Assembly: GCA_029964075.1 (NCBI GenBank)
Contig: CM057134.1
Coordinates: forward strand, 19,570,905-19,634,904
DNA from: Patiria pectinifera
Taxonomy: Eukaryota > Echinodermata > Asteroidea > Valvatida > Asterinidae
Length of the DNA stretch: 64,000 nt
Reading direction: 5' to 3'
Within the stretch, counting starts at the first letter, position 1. Each line of letters begins with the position of its first letter. Position numbers and translations under genes: made by a program. The notes beneath the pieces were generated by a model. The model was not told where the DNA came from and made no database searches. It saw only the letters and a program-made list of their open reading frames with translations. Below, piece by piece: positions 1 through 34,400 of the stretch.

Positions 1-942
1 TCACATTTCATATTAATATGAGCAAACTGGAAAGGAAAGGAGTATTTTTGAGAAGGCGTGGATGTTATAATTACAATGATCTTGAAAACACGTAATGCAC
101 GTTGGAAATAACACCACTAACTACACGATATAAATCCATTACTAGCCAATTGCGGTATCGAATCAGGATACAGGCAGAAAGTTTCCTATCCAGGGCTTAC
201 TATTGGAAACGAGGTTGGAAATAAAGTAGGCACTGGGGACGAGGTTGGGTTTGAGCATGCTCAGAATAAATTAGTCGTGCGCACTCCGTGCCATACGTCC
301 ACAAACCGGTACGTGAACGCGGCGTGTCCCTCCCCTGGGGCGGCGGTAACACCAACAAGCCAAAAGCTACCCATACCTATACTATACGACACCTACATAA
401 ACATGAAGCATTTCTTGACTTACTCAGACTTGCTCATGCTGCTTCTTTTTTGACTCTGTTGAACAGGCCATGTTGCTAATCACATGATTCGGACAATCAC
501 AAGCTCTTGTTGCATAGTCTTGCATACAGCACCAATACATTGTTCACAATCAATATGATGGCACAAGACACAAGAATTAAGACAGAAGACACCTGGCTAG
601 GTAGCAGTACGTCCCCCGAATCATGATATCAGTCAGTCTCTGTTTTAGGGAAAAAAATGCAAGTTAAAAACGCCAAGCATTGGATTAAGTCAGTGTTCCA
701 GATTTTATTCAAATTTAACTCGCCAATGCCTTATTCAAAGGATGGCAAGTCAATCTAAATATGGTAAACATTTGATGGAGCTTTCGTGCACTGTTGAAAT
801 AATCAAATGTTTAAAAGTTGCTCTTTGGTCCATTATGTGTGGGTCGCACGTACAAGATTTGAACACTGATCTTTGCCCAATGGTGTATTAGAAACATGAA
901 ACCTAATAAGTTCTGAACGTCAAGGCCTAATTTGGAACCTAC
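1..942. other. NALCN intron, no exon found
   Basis: No further NALCN exon was seen below 943, so the next one (II-III linker) is presumably outside the window. About 480-740 resembles the foldback repeat at 35.72-36.05 kb (shared cgaatcatg and ttattcaaatttaact). Confidence 0.5.
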
Positions 943-21396
<20,454 letters not shown>

Positions 21397-21461
21397 GATT
21401 GCGGTAGCCTCCAGCCTGTTTTAGTGATATTCTCGGTCTTGGAGATAGTCTGGCTAAGGAC
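21397..21461 (-). other. NALCN: NALCN 5'UTR part of first coding exon
   Basis: Upstream of the ATG at 21396 the minus strand runs 65 bases to a pyrimidine-rich sequence ending in ctcag at 21462-21466, which looks like a splice acceptor. The start is supported by the good match to the NALCN N-terminus (charged, then ...QWVNQPW). The promoter and any leader exon would lie between here and about 25.4 kb; neither was identified. Confidence 0.5.
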
Positions 21462-22211
21462 CTGAGTAAAAAGGAAAAGCATCTACTAAAACATCAAAGC
21501 ACTTGCTGTATTACCTTAACAAAAAAAAGTCAACAGGAAACCTTGGAGCGTAAATTTCACCCGCCTCCCCCCCCCAACCTGCCGTTACGGCTGTGCCTTA
21601 ACGATAGCCAAGTATGTAAAATTAGTCTCCAATAATTTTTTTCCTGACGAAGTGCATTTTGAAAAAAACAACGTAAGCTTCTTGAGATTTCTGCGCAGAT
21701 TTCTGCGATGTCGCATGTTTTTTCTGCGATGTCGCAGAAAGCTGCGCAGAAATCTCGATGTGTGATGTCCCTTCAGGGCCACCATATGATTATGTCTTGC
21801 GCAAAATTAAACCAAACATCATGGACGACAGCAGTGATACGGGACGTATTTAATGGACAAGCCAACAAAATCATCAATATTTTTCATATCTTTTTTTGTT
21901 GTTGTAGGTTTCAAGTCAATCATTTAATAGCCTCGTGAATGACTGCTGAATGTATGATGAGGTATGTAAATGGAATCTGGGGTGAGATAATGAGGTGGAA
22001 AAGGACAATTTTGGGAGGCCATTCTGGAAGGGTCTTCTGCTGCTGCTTCAATACTGTGCAATCAGCTCCATTTGGCGGTTATCGCGCCCTGGTTATATCT
22101 CCAGCGCTACATGTGAATGAATATGAGCATGTCAGCTGGAGTTACTTACTCAACATGCTCAAGCTAGGTCATTAGTTTACTTGCAAAGACCAAAGACCAC
22201 CATTGGGAAAA

Positions 22212-22412
22212 AAATTTGCAACCTAACGCCACTTTTTTCTTAATCATATATCATCTCAATTAAGGTCATTCATTGCAAAAATGATGATAAGACATGAATC
22301 TGGGACTGAGAAATATTTCCAATTTTGTTAGGAAATACTTAGAAAATTGTCTTTACTCTCCAAAGACTTTGTACACAATCGCGGAAGTGGCGTCAGGTTG
22401 CAACGTTTTTTC
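22212..22412 (+). mobile_element. Small foldback MITE upstream of NALCN
   Basis: Inverted ends: ttgcaacctaacgccacttt at the left and, inverted, ttgcaacctgacgccacttc at the right. About 200 bp with no coding sequence. Confidence 0.6.
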
Positions 22413-24636
22413 CTCACCATTATTTAATATGCTGCCATGAATTGTGATTTTGGAATCCTGATTGTTAATATCAGTTCAATTTTAAGTTCGCTTTGAAATC
22501 AGAGCTGTGCAAAATCAATCGAAGTTCTAACTCACCGCATCAACAATGATCAACAAAATCCCTCTTGACAATCACCAAATTCACACCAGTTACCGATGAT
22601 CTCGTTGTTACAAGACGACTCTTGCATTTTCACATATCAACCCAATGAACCGATCTTGAATCCAGTAAAACCGAGACGTTTCTTGGTCAATCGCTAGCGC
22701 AGTCTCAATCATTTTTCACAGCTGTCAGAAATTTATAATGTAAACAAGTAATTTTATGCAGACTAGTCTGTTACTGAAATCATTCGCGTAGTTTTGTATA
22801 AAGTATCCGCTTTGTAATAAGGGAACAAGACCATTGCGTTAATGTGCACGCAGAACGCATGCTGAGCGCAGTGTGGTGTACACCAGTCAAAATATAAGCG
22901 CATCTAAATGATTGGAATGTTGGCTCGGGTACCAGTCACATTCCGCACGGTTCACTTTTACTAGCCCCGCCCCTCCCCGCGTGCAAAGAGGGGGGATAAC
23001 GATAAAATACCTTGAAAAATAAATTAAACAAAAAAAAAGAAAAAGTTAACGCTTCAATATTCATTTATCTGTCCGTGCTTGAGTGTCTTGTGAGAATTTT
23101 CAACAAAATGATTTTCAATTTTAAAGTTAATTTCTTCAAATGTTCCGGACTTAAAAAAAAACAAAGTTGAAATCTGTTTCTCTATTTGTAGCAAAAATTT
23201 ATCAAAAATACCATACTGCGATACAAACTGCAGCCTGAAAACATAGAACATGAGAGAATGTGACACAGGAAAAAATAAGACTTCTATTTTTATTTTTATT
23301 GTGCTTGAGTGTCCTGTGTGAAATAAAACAAAATCATACAATAATATCAACATGTTCTTTTTTTAATAAAACACAATGACCAAAATTGCACCATTTGACC
23401 ACAATTTACAGACTACATTGATAATTCCAACGTGATTCATTTTCTTATGTAAGAAAACAATAATTTTTCAATTCCATAAAATATCAAATAAAATGGTGCT
23501 TCGTAAGTCCATAATAATATTCTTGTTTGACAAAAAGTTACAAACTATGCTGTTTTTCCAATGGAAACTTTCAGAAAATGTAAGAATTCATTACAAATTT
23601 GCATAATGTTTTGTCTTACAGAAAAGAAAAGGCAACAATTAACAATATATCATCAATTAATTATGCAATACTGTTATATACCCAATAACTTCTGAACAAA
23701 ATGTACTGTACAAAAATGCCCCGAAATTATGCATTATAAAATGCATGATATTTTGTTTCCAAACTAAAATTTTACATAGAATTGATCACATATGACTTTC
23801 AAAATAGGCATCAAAATCAGAATGCAATCTACAAAAACAAAAAGAAGGAAATTTCAAATTTACTGTTTTTGAAATTCCAAAATTAGGGGTTCGGACGTTT
23901 TGGGAATTACATCTACCCTTTGCCATTAATTTAGAGACAAAAATATCACATAGAGCCACACAAGTACTGGAACTATTCCAATCTTAAAACCTACACCATT
24001 CACTAATAGATGTTACATACTTTACTAATAATAAACATCATGTCAAGTTTATCAATTTGCACATTTTTACTGATTTTTTGATTGACTGAATAAACGGTTA
24101 TCATCCCTCAATCACAAAACAAATCCTGAACCTCTAGATCTATGTATTGATCAGAACATTTTCAGCCGGGAAACAACAATGACCTTCACAAAAAAAAATG
24201 TACCAAAAAACTACACTTCTATACTACACTTAGAAAATGTTTACGGCAATAAATTTGTTTCAAAATGGTTTCATTTCTTCAATTGTTTTTCTTAACAATT
24301 GAATATTTGCGACCCTCCAACACAAAGCCTGTCACTACACTTGGACCAAAAACTGGGATTTTGGGCTCATTGGAAAGGACACTGAATAAGTTTTGCAATG
24401 TTGTACAGAATATGGAAATCGGACAAAATCTGACGGAGTTATAGGCATTTTCAGTTTTCAAAAAAAAAAAGGAATGGAGAAATTTGTCACTTAAGTTTCC
24501 CAAATGACCTCCTTCGGAAATTTACAAGTTAACTTCTTTGAAAATTAACTATGTTAATTTTTCTAGTTTCTACGCCTAAATCAGAATTTTGATAATTCAT
24601 GCCTGTTGAATGTGTCACAGGCTGTATCTCAAAATA

Positions 24637-24904
24637 CAGGAGAGTATGGGCTCCGTGCGCCAACAAAAGAGGGCGCCTTTTGACCTAGCAACGACGTCCC
24701 ATGGGCGGGACACATACATTTTGCTGGTTGACGCGCGCGCACCGTTCCTTGTGTGTGACGCACGTACACCAGGAGATGTGTAGTATGTACACGCAGTGGC
24801 CGCGCTTCGCGGCAAAATATTGCAGTCAGGCAAGATGACGTCGATCAGTCACCCCCAACTGTACTTTCTTTGCCGGTGAGGGGGTACTTGTGAACGGAGT
24901 GGAT
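24637..24904 (+). mobile_element. Family E element with 20-bp target-site duplication
   Basis: Flanked by a perfect 20-bp direct repeat, acaggctgtatctcaaaata, at 24617-24636 and 24905-24924. This fixes the insertion borders and suggests LINE-type retroposition. No tRNA-like promoter or coding sequence was recognised inside. Other copies: 10838-11115, 40398-40655 (inverted), a piece near 18775-18815 and one near 53680-53725. Confidence 0.75.
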
Positions 24905-25372
24905 ACAGGCTGTATCTCAAAATAAGCTCATAACAAATGTAATGCTACAAAATTATCAATTCAAGTTGAAAATCTATTTATAAAGGTGCCACACCCAAAA
25001 AGCATACACTAAATTTAAGGGAAGTTGACTCCGAGAACCATTTTGTTACCAACTGACGCATGCGCATTGTGGTAATGACTATACTTGGTTGCAGAAAAAA
25101 TAATTGCGGCCGAGTCACGCGCATTATGGTCATTGACTTTACTTGGTTGCAAAAAAAATTATTGTAGCCGGGTTACGTGGATCAGTGAAAGAGCCCTTTA
25201 GACCTTTATCATGCTGCCACCATTGCAGTCATGTTCCCTGTATCCAATAACAGTACTGAATGATAATGTTTTTTCAGGCAAAAAGGAACCAGACTATTTT
25301 TCCTTCCAGCCTCGCTTTGGTTACATTAATTTGAATGGGGGGAAAATCAAGATGGCCGCAACATGATAATGG

Positions 25373-25378
25373 TTTAAT
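25373..25378 (-). terminator. EMC1: Candidate EMC1 polyadenylation signal (ATTAAA)
   Basis: ATTAAA on the minus strand, about 56 bases past the EMC1 stop codon. No AATAAA was seen closer. A single hexamer is weak evidence. Confidence 0.35.
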
Positions 25379-25433
25379 ACACAGCCTAAGACTAAATCTG
25401 TTAGCCTGGAACGTCCTCTGTTCGAGTCTTCCA

Positions 25434-28400
25434 TCACCTCCAGGCTTGGTTCATGGCTTTGTTTGCGGCTAGCTTCCTTGTCAACCAAGCGGCGAACACT
25501 AGACCGACTAGAACTGCACTAATCAATGTGTAGTCAAAGTCTTCCTTCAAGACGTCAAAGAGATTGGATGGAGTGACTCGTGTGAAGTAGTAATCTGAAA
25601 TAAACAAACAGCAACTTGTGAATAAGACTAACTGACCAGTTTGGTTAAAATATACCTTCTCAGTTTTCAAGCCATCTTTAGTGGTTCAAAGATAACTAGG
25701 CTTTTAACATGATCAAGCTTTTGTTGCCATTATCCAAAAATTGTGCACCTACCTAAGCCATATGCCAGAAGTAGGCAGGTAGACTCCAATCCAGCCGCTG
25801 ATGTAAGCAGTCCCTCAATGCCAAGTACCTGAGAAATAAAGAAACAGCCCAAAAAAAAAAAAATTAGAAAAAACACAAAGTTAAAATTTAGTCCAACAAG
25901 TTGATCCAGGTAGTTATTATTTGGCAATAGTAAACAATTAACTGGTGTGGTTGTTCTGGTAATTACTGTTTGGTTATAGTTAATGTGGTATAAGTAGTTC
26001 TTTCAATTACCATTATTATAGGTAGTAATTGAGTGGTGTGGAAGAGGTAATAGTGGTATTTTACCGTTTGGTTATAGTTAATCTGACTGGTGTGGTATAG
26101 GTAATTGTGGTATTTACCGTTTGGTTATAGTTAATAACTGACTGGTTTGGTGGGAAGTAGTTGGAATTACTGGTCCCAAGATATAGGTCAGCTTGACTAC
26201 CTCCCGACGTGAAGCGGAGGGAGGTAGCCAAGCTGACTTACACCGAGGGACCAGTAATTCCAACTATTTCCAGAAATAAACCATGCTGTATTTGTTTTAC
26301 AACACGTCATAAATATCTAGTAGCCTCACTGCCTTTTTAGTAGCCCCACTGCCTTGTCGATAACGGCCTTCGTAGAGTTTGCATCTTTATTCAGTACAAG
26401 ATATTTAAGTTCTTTGTCAGTCAGTAAAATACTCTGGTGCCAACACTCTTTAATGTGTCTTTCCTGCAGTAGTTACTGACTACAGTAACTAAAACAACAG
26501 ACTACAACTACAGACGTAAAGATTGCATGCCACAGACTACATGTCTATGAGGCGGGTTCCAGAGGTAATTTTAGGTGCTACCAGAAAATATACCGCACGG
26601 CAGCGAGCTGGATACTCACCGGGATGAAGTCACCTGGGCGCGTATCATTTTTACTTCCCGGAGGCACGGCAGAATCAGCCAAAGACGTGCTTCGATTTGA
26701 TCATGAATATTTATGAGGTGTAGTAATAACTAACTAACTGGTGTGGTGTAGGTAGCTTTGGAAATTACCGTTTGGTTATAGTTAATAATGGTAAAGCTAA
26801 TTCTGGTAACTGGTGTAGTAGCGGTAGTTTGTGGTATTTACCGTTTTGTTATAGTTAATAATTGACTGGTGCGGTATCGGTAGCTCCGGTAGATATGGTA
26901 TCAGTCCTTCTTCCTTCTCTTCGGTGGTGGGTGCTAGAGGGCGCCGCGGATCTAGGAACCGTTTGGGCAAGGCTAGGATACCGCCAGACTGCAGGGCAAC
27001 TAAGGAAACAATACGGCAGAAAAAAACTAAAATCACAATTTAATAAAACAAAAATGTATCTCTCATCGAACCAAAGACAAATTTGGATGTGACTGTTTCA
27101 TGAGCAAATGTTTCATGAGCAAAGTGTCTATTTCGTCAAACTCATTTACCCTAACCACCCCCAACCCTTTAAAATCCAACTGCATGTTTTGTTGGAATCT
27201 GTTGGAGTGAGTACTGCACTAGTCAACTGATTATGCTTTACATGGGGTCAGGCATGCCACCATAATCAGAGGCCAACAGTTTGGGTGAAGAGTTTGGGGT
27301 GTTGGATTTTGCAAGAATGAGGAAGGTTCCTGGTAAATCACTCAAGGGGGTTAGGATTAAAGATGCGTGCCCTGTGCTTTGCTTCTTTTTTTAAAATTCT
27401 GCTAACAACTTTTCAATTTTTATGTTTTGTTCTTACGAAAAAAAACACACCTACTTTTCTCTGATTTTTTGGCATCTGCAGCCCTCTGAAAAAATGGCTT
27501 TAATTTTTGCACAAATGAACCCGCCCTGCGATAACTGAAATATTGTCGGGCCGCAAACAATGCAAACTTTGTAAAGAAATAATTCAATAACTAAATGGCA
27601 GTGGATTGTTTTCGTTCGATGTCTCATAGGAAAAAAATACTGCAAGTAAAACTTTCGCGCCCCCGACAAACTTTCTGTGCACGTTACATACCTAGCACTG
27701 TGAGCATAAATATCTTGTCAAATTTGCCTGGAAAATCTTAAATTCTTTAACAACACAATCCTTGACAATGGGGTGGGAATGTACAAGTGGAAAATAGGAC
27801 AAACAACTTGATATTATTATCCTGCTTCATTTCCCAATCCCATGTCACACTTTTGTACCCCTTTAGTGTGGAAAGGCCCACATGTTAGAGTCATTAGTAA
27901 TACTGAGCTGAGCTCTCCAGAGACCTCGTAAATATCCATATTGGAAAGGATTTTTTTGACGTTGGTCTTCTCTCCACAGACCACCTTTCAGGTTTGGTTG
28001 AGATTGATGACTGAACTTACAGTGAACCTGACCAAAATGGCACACACACACATAGGTGTGTATTTGCCCGCAATCGGGGACCCCCTATTGTCCCTCTTTT
28101 GTTTGTACTACAATGTATAACTTTTTAGGAAGACCTCCCATATGTTTTGTACACGAATCCAAATTGGGGACCTCTCGGGAATTAAGGACACTACGGTACC
28201 CTATAGTTCAACGTCCCCTATTGAATGCAGAAACAAACTCTTGGACACACAGAAGGACCACACGATTGCAATATCCCCCTGTCTGGCTTGAAAACCAGGG
28301 GGATAAAAAAAATGGACAAATTGAACGCTTACGTAGTAGGTTGCTGCTGGTGATGCCCTTCTCTGTGCGTGTGATTGCCATAGATTGCAGAGCTGAGGGG

Positions 28401-31400
28401 AGGATGTAGGACTGCCTGAGCACCAGGGGCGCCGGGGGCGGGTCGACCGACGAAAACACAGTGCTGCAAAGAAAAAAGGCAGTCATGATGGCGTAACAAT
28501 TCCTGTTAATTGCGGACAGAAGATGACATGTTTTTACCACTTTCAAAAGCTCCAGTGGGCAGGACATAACGCATGCGCTTTACTTGAAGGGGCCCAGGCA
28601 ATGCAGTTTTTTTTTAATGCTATCCTTGAAAATGCAACTTTGTGTCCCATTTAACCTTATTTTTTATTTTAATAACCTTATTGGGAATGTTGGGAATGGA
28701 ATCAATACAACGACTTACCTGTTTTTCTGGACTTTTCCTTCATACAGCTCCAACACTGTCATCTCATGACGTCTATGTCTGGAGTTCCAATAATGATACT
28801 ACAAAGGGGAGATTCCAAAGGTTACTCATTTTCACATCTGCTGGATAGTATGGCTGTTCCAAATACACTGAAAATCGGAACGTCTGGTCATCAACCAAAT
28901 ATCCGAATAGCGTTCCTTTTTATTTGAATATTTGAAAAATGTGAGTGGTCTTCAAAAGATGATGAAAAACGTCCATGATGGTCTTCTAATCACTTAACCC
29001 TCCAATGCAAACATGCATTATGCACCAGGTTGTCCTTTCAGTCAAAATCATTCAAGTGACTGTTTTCAACCCGTAAGAATTCCCAGCCCACATATAAAAG
29101 CAGGATTGACTGGCTGGGACTATTAAAGTGACTTGATACAGCTATGCTTTGACTCCAGGTGAGTGATAAAACAGCTGTGACCACAACTTGCCTGCTTTGT
29201 ATGTTCGTGGTCTGTTGACTGAATTTGACTAGTCAGAGTGCTTGTCTGACATATAATCTGCCTGTTGGTGACTAGCCTGTGTAAAAGGCATGGCAGGGGA
29301 AGAGGATGGACTTTTTGACTGTCTGTGACTGCTTAAATAGCAGGAGGGTGAATAAGCTCTTTGTCGATTTTCAGTAATCGCAAGTGCATGCAAATCCGGA
29401 TCGGCGACCAGTTAAGACTGGCGCACGTTAAACTTGATCAGCGCATTTCGAATATTTGAATAATTGATTAAGTCCAAGTTAGAAAAATTGAGTATTCAAT
29501 TATTCAAAAAATGCACAGCCCTATACTGTATTGATATACACATACCAATAGACAAGTTGATTTTCACTTTGAACAGGCCATCAGTCAAACTTTGCCATAA
29601 ATGTACACAAGAAATTAACGTGAACGTTAACAATGACTTCAAAATAATCCTTAAAAAATGCTCATGCATGGTTTACAATGTTTAGACTATCAATAGAATT
29701 TATATATTTTACTACTTCTTCCAATCTCCCAATAAAACTCTAATTATATGACGATTTTTAGAACAAACTAAAAGGATTATGCAATTTTTTTTTAGAAATG
29801 GAGAACTCACCACGATCCAGTTTTCCGTGTGTACCAGGAACAGCGGACTGGAGGTCTTTTTGTGGTCGATGCTAAACACGATATGACCAGTCACTACGTC
29901 GATAAGATACACACTCACATGGCCTGCGAAGGATGAAACAACAAAACATCACAAATATTTTTAATTTTGCAATAAAGCTACTTATAAAAAGACAAAAACT
30001 CCCAAGTTCAATGTTGTACCTTTTGCCGAGGTGTCCTGCCCTTCAGTAACCACGGCGACCAAGTTGGGGTTGAGGTATTTGTACAGGACGGAGCGATCGC
30101 CAAGGACGCGACCCTGTGAGTGAACGTGCTCTGTAGAAACGGAAAATGGAAAACAAGATTCAGAGAGTTTAATAGCTTCGTGCGTGAACAACAGGGGGCG
30201 CTCTTCATTCAAATGATGGAGAAAATGCCACTTAAATTTTGATGATTTATTCACATTCACTAATCAATGCTTTCTTGAGAAAGTTGAACGATACCTCGCA
30301 TAAAATATCCAGAATTAGTCGCAGACAAATTATCCCGCAATAGCTTCACAGCATTAGGTAAAAGTGGCAGAATTTTTAACACAAGGTTCCCAGCACTTTA
30401 TGAAAACAGAATTCCCTGAATTTTCCCTGATATTTCCCTTAGAAATTTCTAAAAATCCACGAGAAATATTTTCACTTCTATAACGAGGTTGGAAGTCAAG
30501 AGGTGGTTGCAGCAAAGCAACTAAGATAGTAATAACATGCACACTGCATGAACACTTAATAACCAGTTAGTCAATGGTCACAGCTTGGACACAACTTGGA
30601 CACACTAGAAAAATAAAATTACAGCACCCAAGACACGATTTAACAAAGATATTTTACGCCTCAATCCTAATATTAACCTAAATTTCCTAAAAAAATATAC
30701 CTGTATGCTTCTTTCCTTGCAGTTTAACGATGCCTCTATCTGTAGCCGGTAACCGTACATTCCAAACCACGTCAGCCGATATAGATTCCGATCCCTGTCC
30801 AGTTGAAGCTAACCGGTACCCTTGTAAGGCGTTATCGGAGCGGTTAGCGGTGAAGAGATATATGGTTGATGCACGGGCCTGCAGGATACCAGTTGCTTGC
30901 TCAGGAAAAATGTGCACCTGTAGGAAACCAGCCAATTGTAACATTTGTAACATGTGAGGACGTTCAGGCGAGGGCCAGTAGTCGACAAAAGGTCAGTTTG
31001 CGACGGAACTTACGTCTGCACACTAATAGCGATGTGCGAACATCTCTTATCAAACGATGGTTTAAACGTCACGACATGAAACTTTTTGGTCCTGGTGCCC
31101 TGCTGCGCTTTATGATGCGTGCGGCTATTGGTCACCAGTGATTGAACCCTGCCCCATGGCCCAATTCCAAATAGTCGACTGGCGTTGTCCGAGCATCCTT
31201 AGTTCAAGCAAAGTAAGCCCAACTATGGTTAACTGTGGTCCAATGGTTACCGTGTTCGACTCGTGTGCCGTGGTACGTGGGTTCGTATCCTGACGGGGAA
31301 CATGGGGCTTGTGTTCTTGGGCAAGACACTTTACTACAATTGCCTCACTCCGCCCAGAAGTATCAACGGGTATCTGTGAAGGTAGAGACCAGAATGCACT

Positions 31401-34400
31401 GATCTCGAGCTGCTGCAAAAACTGGTCTCATGGCCTGATGAACAGGGGTAATAATTGTGGAGCGCTTTGCGACGTTTTGTGTTCTTGGGCAAGACACTTT
31501 ACTACAATTGCCTCTCTCCACCCAGGAGTATAAATGGGTACCTGTGAAGGTAGAGACCAGAATGCGCTGATCTCGAGCTGCTGCAAAAACTGGTCTCATT
31601 ACTTGATGAACAGGGGTAATAATTGTGAAGCGCTTTGCGACGTTTTGTGTTCTTGGGCAATACACTTTACTACAATTGCATCTTTCCACCTAGGAGTATA
31701 AATGGGTACCTGTGAAGGTAGAGACCAGAATGCGCTGATCTCGAGCTGCTGCAAAAACTGGCCTCATGGCCTGATGAACACGGGTAATAATTGTGAAGCG
31801 CTTTGCGACCTTTGGTATAACGCGCTATAGAAGCACCACATTAGTATTAGTATTATTAACATACAGGGTGGTCCAAAGAAAATTAACACTGTTTCAGATG
31901 CTGATTTGTTGGAATTGGGGAGACATGTTGAAATCGTTTCAAGATATTCCTAAACTACAGGATCTTTGTGGTATATGGTGAAAACGGCGCTGAAAATAAA
32001 GCCTAAATTGAGAAATGGTGATGGTTTAAAGGAAGATGGTCAAAAACCAGTTTGTCCACACGCAAGTCTATGAAATATGGTCAACACAATAGCACTGCAC
32101 ATACAAAGAACTGCAATAATCCTAATTAGGTCTACATGACCGCCACTAACGTGGACAAACTAGTTTTTGACCATTCTTCTGTAAATGGCCGCTATTTCTT
32201 AACTTCAGCTTTATTTCCAACGCCGTTTTCACTTACATACCACCAAGATCTTGTAGTTTAGGAATATCTTAAAACAATTCAACATGTCTCTTCAATTTTG
32301 AGAAATCTGCTTCAGAAAAAGTGTTAACTTTGACCACCCTGTAATCCGTGCCCGAATTAATTTCTTAAATTGATGAAGCCTACCTTGTTATCTGTGTCCA
32401 GTAGAACCACAATCTTCAGTTCTTGTTCGTCCGTCAGCGCCAGCATACTGGCCTGCTTGGCTCGGTAAGGCAAGACGTGGCTTATATCCTCGGCATTCAC
32501 AGGGTCAAAGGCATCGCCGGTTATTGGGTTGAAGGAATACATTAATGTATTGCCAGATACCTGAAATCAATAGTTTAAAATTACTAGGGTCAGTGTTAAG
32601 TTGCTGTACAGGGTGAGTAGAAAAAAACGAAACCCAAATGTCGGGACTATTGTTTCAGTGAAGTTCTGCATGTAGCACTTTGAAAATCTAGGATATGAAC
32701 GCCAAATCTATAAGCTTTCTTTTAGTACAAGAATCAATCAAATCACTTATATACTTTTCAAGTTACGTAATTTTAAACACAACCACCGTTTTAAAGTTCT
32801 GTCCACGGATCACAAAAAAGGTGTGCCCTCTTTCAGCAAAACGAAAACAATTCACACACGTCCCTATGCGATTTGTTTTCGTTTTGCTGAAAGAACACGG
32901 AACTTTTTTGTGATCCGTGGACAGAACCTTAAAACGATGGTTGTGTTTAAAATTCCGTAACTTGAAAAGTACATAAGTGATTTGAATGATTCTTGTACTA
33001 CAACAAAGTTTATGAATTGGGCTTTCATATCCTAGATTTTGAAAGTGCTACATGCAGAACTTCACTAAAACAAGAGTCCCGACATATTGCATATTTCCTT
33101 TAGAGGAACAGCTGCACATGTTCCACTTTAATAAAGGTAATAAACACCATTTGCGTTTGCTGTAATTTTCAGAAATGGATGGATTTAGGGGGGGTTTAGT
33201 ATTTTATAGCAAATACTGTTACACTGACCTCTTTAAAGGTTTGTGTTCATAGATGCTGGAAAAACCAAGACAAAAATGCTGCTCTTGTAGTCTGGTTCCC
33301 GGACCCTTCTTCAGACCAAACTGATCAATTTATAGACATCAGGAATTGTGAGGTCAGGGAATCAGACTAGCTGGCCTGCACCCGTTCACAGATGTGTACG
33401 CGATTGTGTACCCATAAGCTGCACTTTGGCAGTTGAAAAAGAACAGCGTTTTTCGTGAGTTTTACCAGCACCAATGGACACAAAACATTGAACAGCTCAG
33501 TGGAATGATGTCTGCTATAATTAAAAAGCCCTTTCGGTCCATTTCATGAAATTACGACAAATACAAATGATCCTATATGCCTTCAACTTCAAGCCCCACG
33601 TAAAGTCATGATAAGCAATTACAAGTTACATTATCCGTAATTGATTATTGGTCAATACCCTGTCGATACCGATGACAGTGCAATGCGGTGGATGAGGGAA
33701 GTGAGCTGTAGTCCTTCGTACAAACAGCAAGACCTGGCTATGGCCAGGGATAGTTGGGCTCTTGAGTCTGGCTAGGTAGGTACTCCAGACTAACGACCCA
33801 TCTTCAGAATCTAGACCGAAGATCTGAAGAAAACAAACCAGAAAATAAAAACAAGTCAAACAATTGAAAAGTGAAATAAATGAAAACAAAGACCTATTCT
33901 GGTCTGAAAAAAGACTGAAATTTGCAATTCAACGGATTTTTCAGTGTATTATAAAAAAATACTGCAAGTAAAACTTGCCCGATCCCCTGGCATCCTGCCA
34001 GTTTGTAGTCATGTACATGTACAGGCAGTTAGTAAGGACAGTTTTCAGTGAGGGCCTTGATTGTCCACCCCGCGGGTACCAGTTCTCAGTTGAATGGGGA
34101 GTTTGGGTTGGATGGAGAGTTTGGGTGAGACACCGCACTAACATATGTTAGAGTCATAATAGTAATACTGAGCTGAGCTCTCCAGAGACCTCGTAAATAT
34201 CCATATTGGAAAGGATTTTTTGGGATGTCAGCCTTCTCTCCACAGACCACTTTTCAAGTTTGGTTGAGATTGATTACTGAACTTCACAGTGAAATGGAAC
34301 ACACACACACCCTGACACCCACTCTTGTTTTACTATACTCCCAAGGACAATGCTTTGTGTTTCCCTTTGTCCCTGTTATTTAACACTCTCCCATAGACTA

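Larger units (their letters stand above)
21462..25372. other. NALCN-EMC1 intergenic region
   Basis: It contains a short hairpin (about 21687-21760, tttctgcgcagatttctgcg repeated and inverted), a MITE at 22212-22412 and the family E insertion at 24637-24904. Otherwise it is AT-rich sequence (about 23.0-24.6 kb) without recognisable coding content. The NALCN promoter should lie here but no clear core elements were seen. Confidence 0.5.

Noticed and set aside
26575-26660. Possible extra EMC1 micro-exon (cag ... gtgagta in minus sense)
   Set aside because: The EMC1 frame is already continuous without it and the 14-base piece would break the frame.
31363-31689. 108-codon minus-strand frame
   Set aside because: Caused by the 168-bp SINE body repeats staying in frame.
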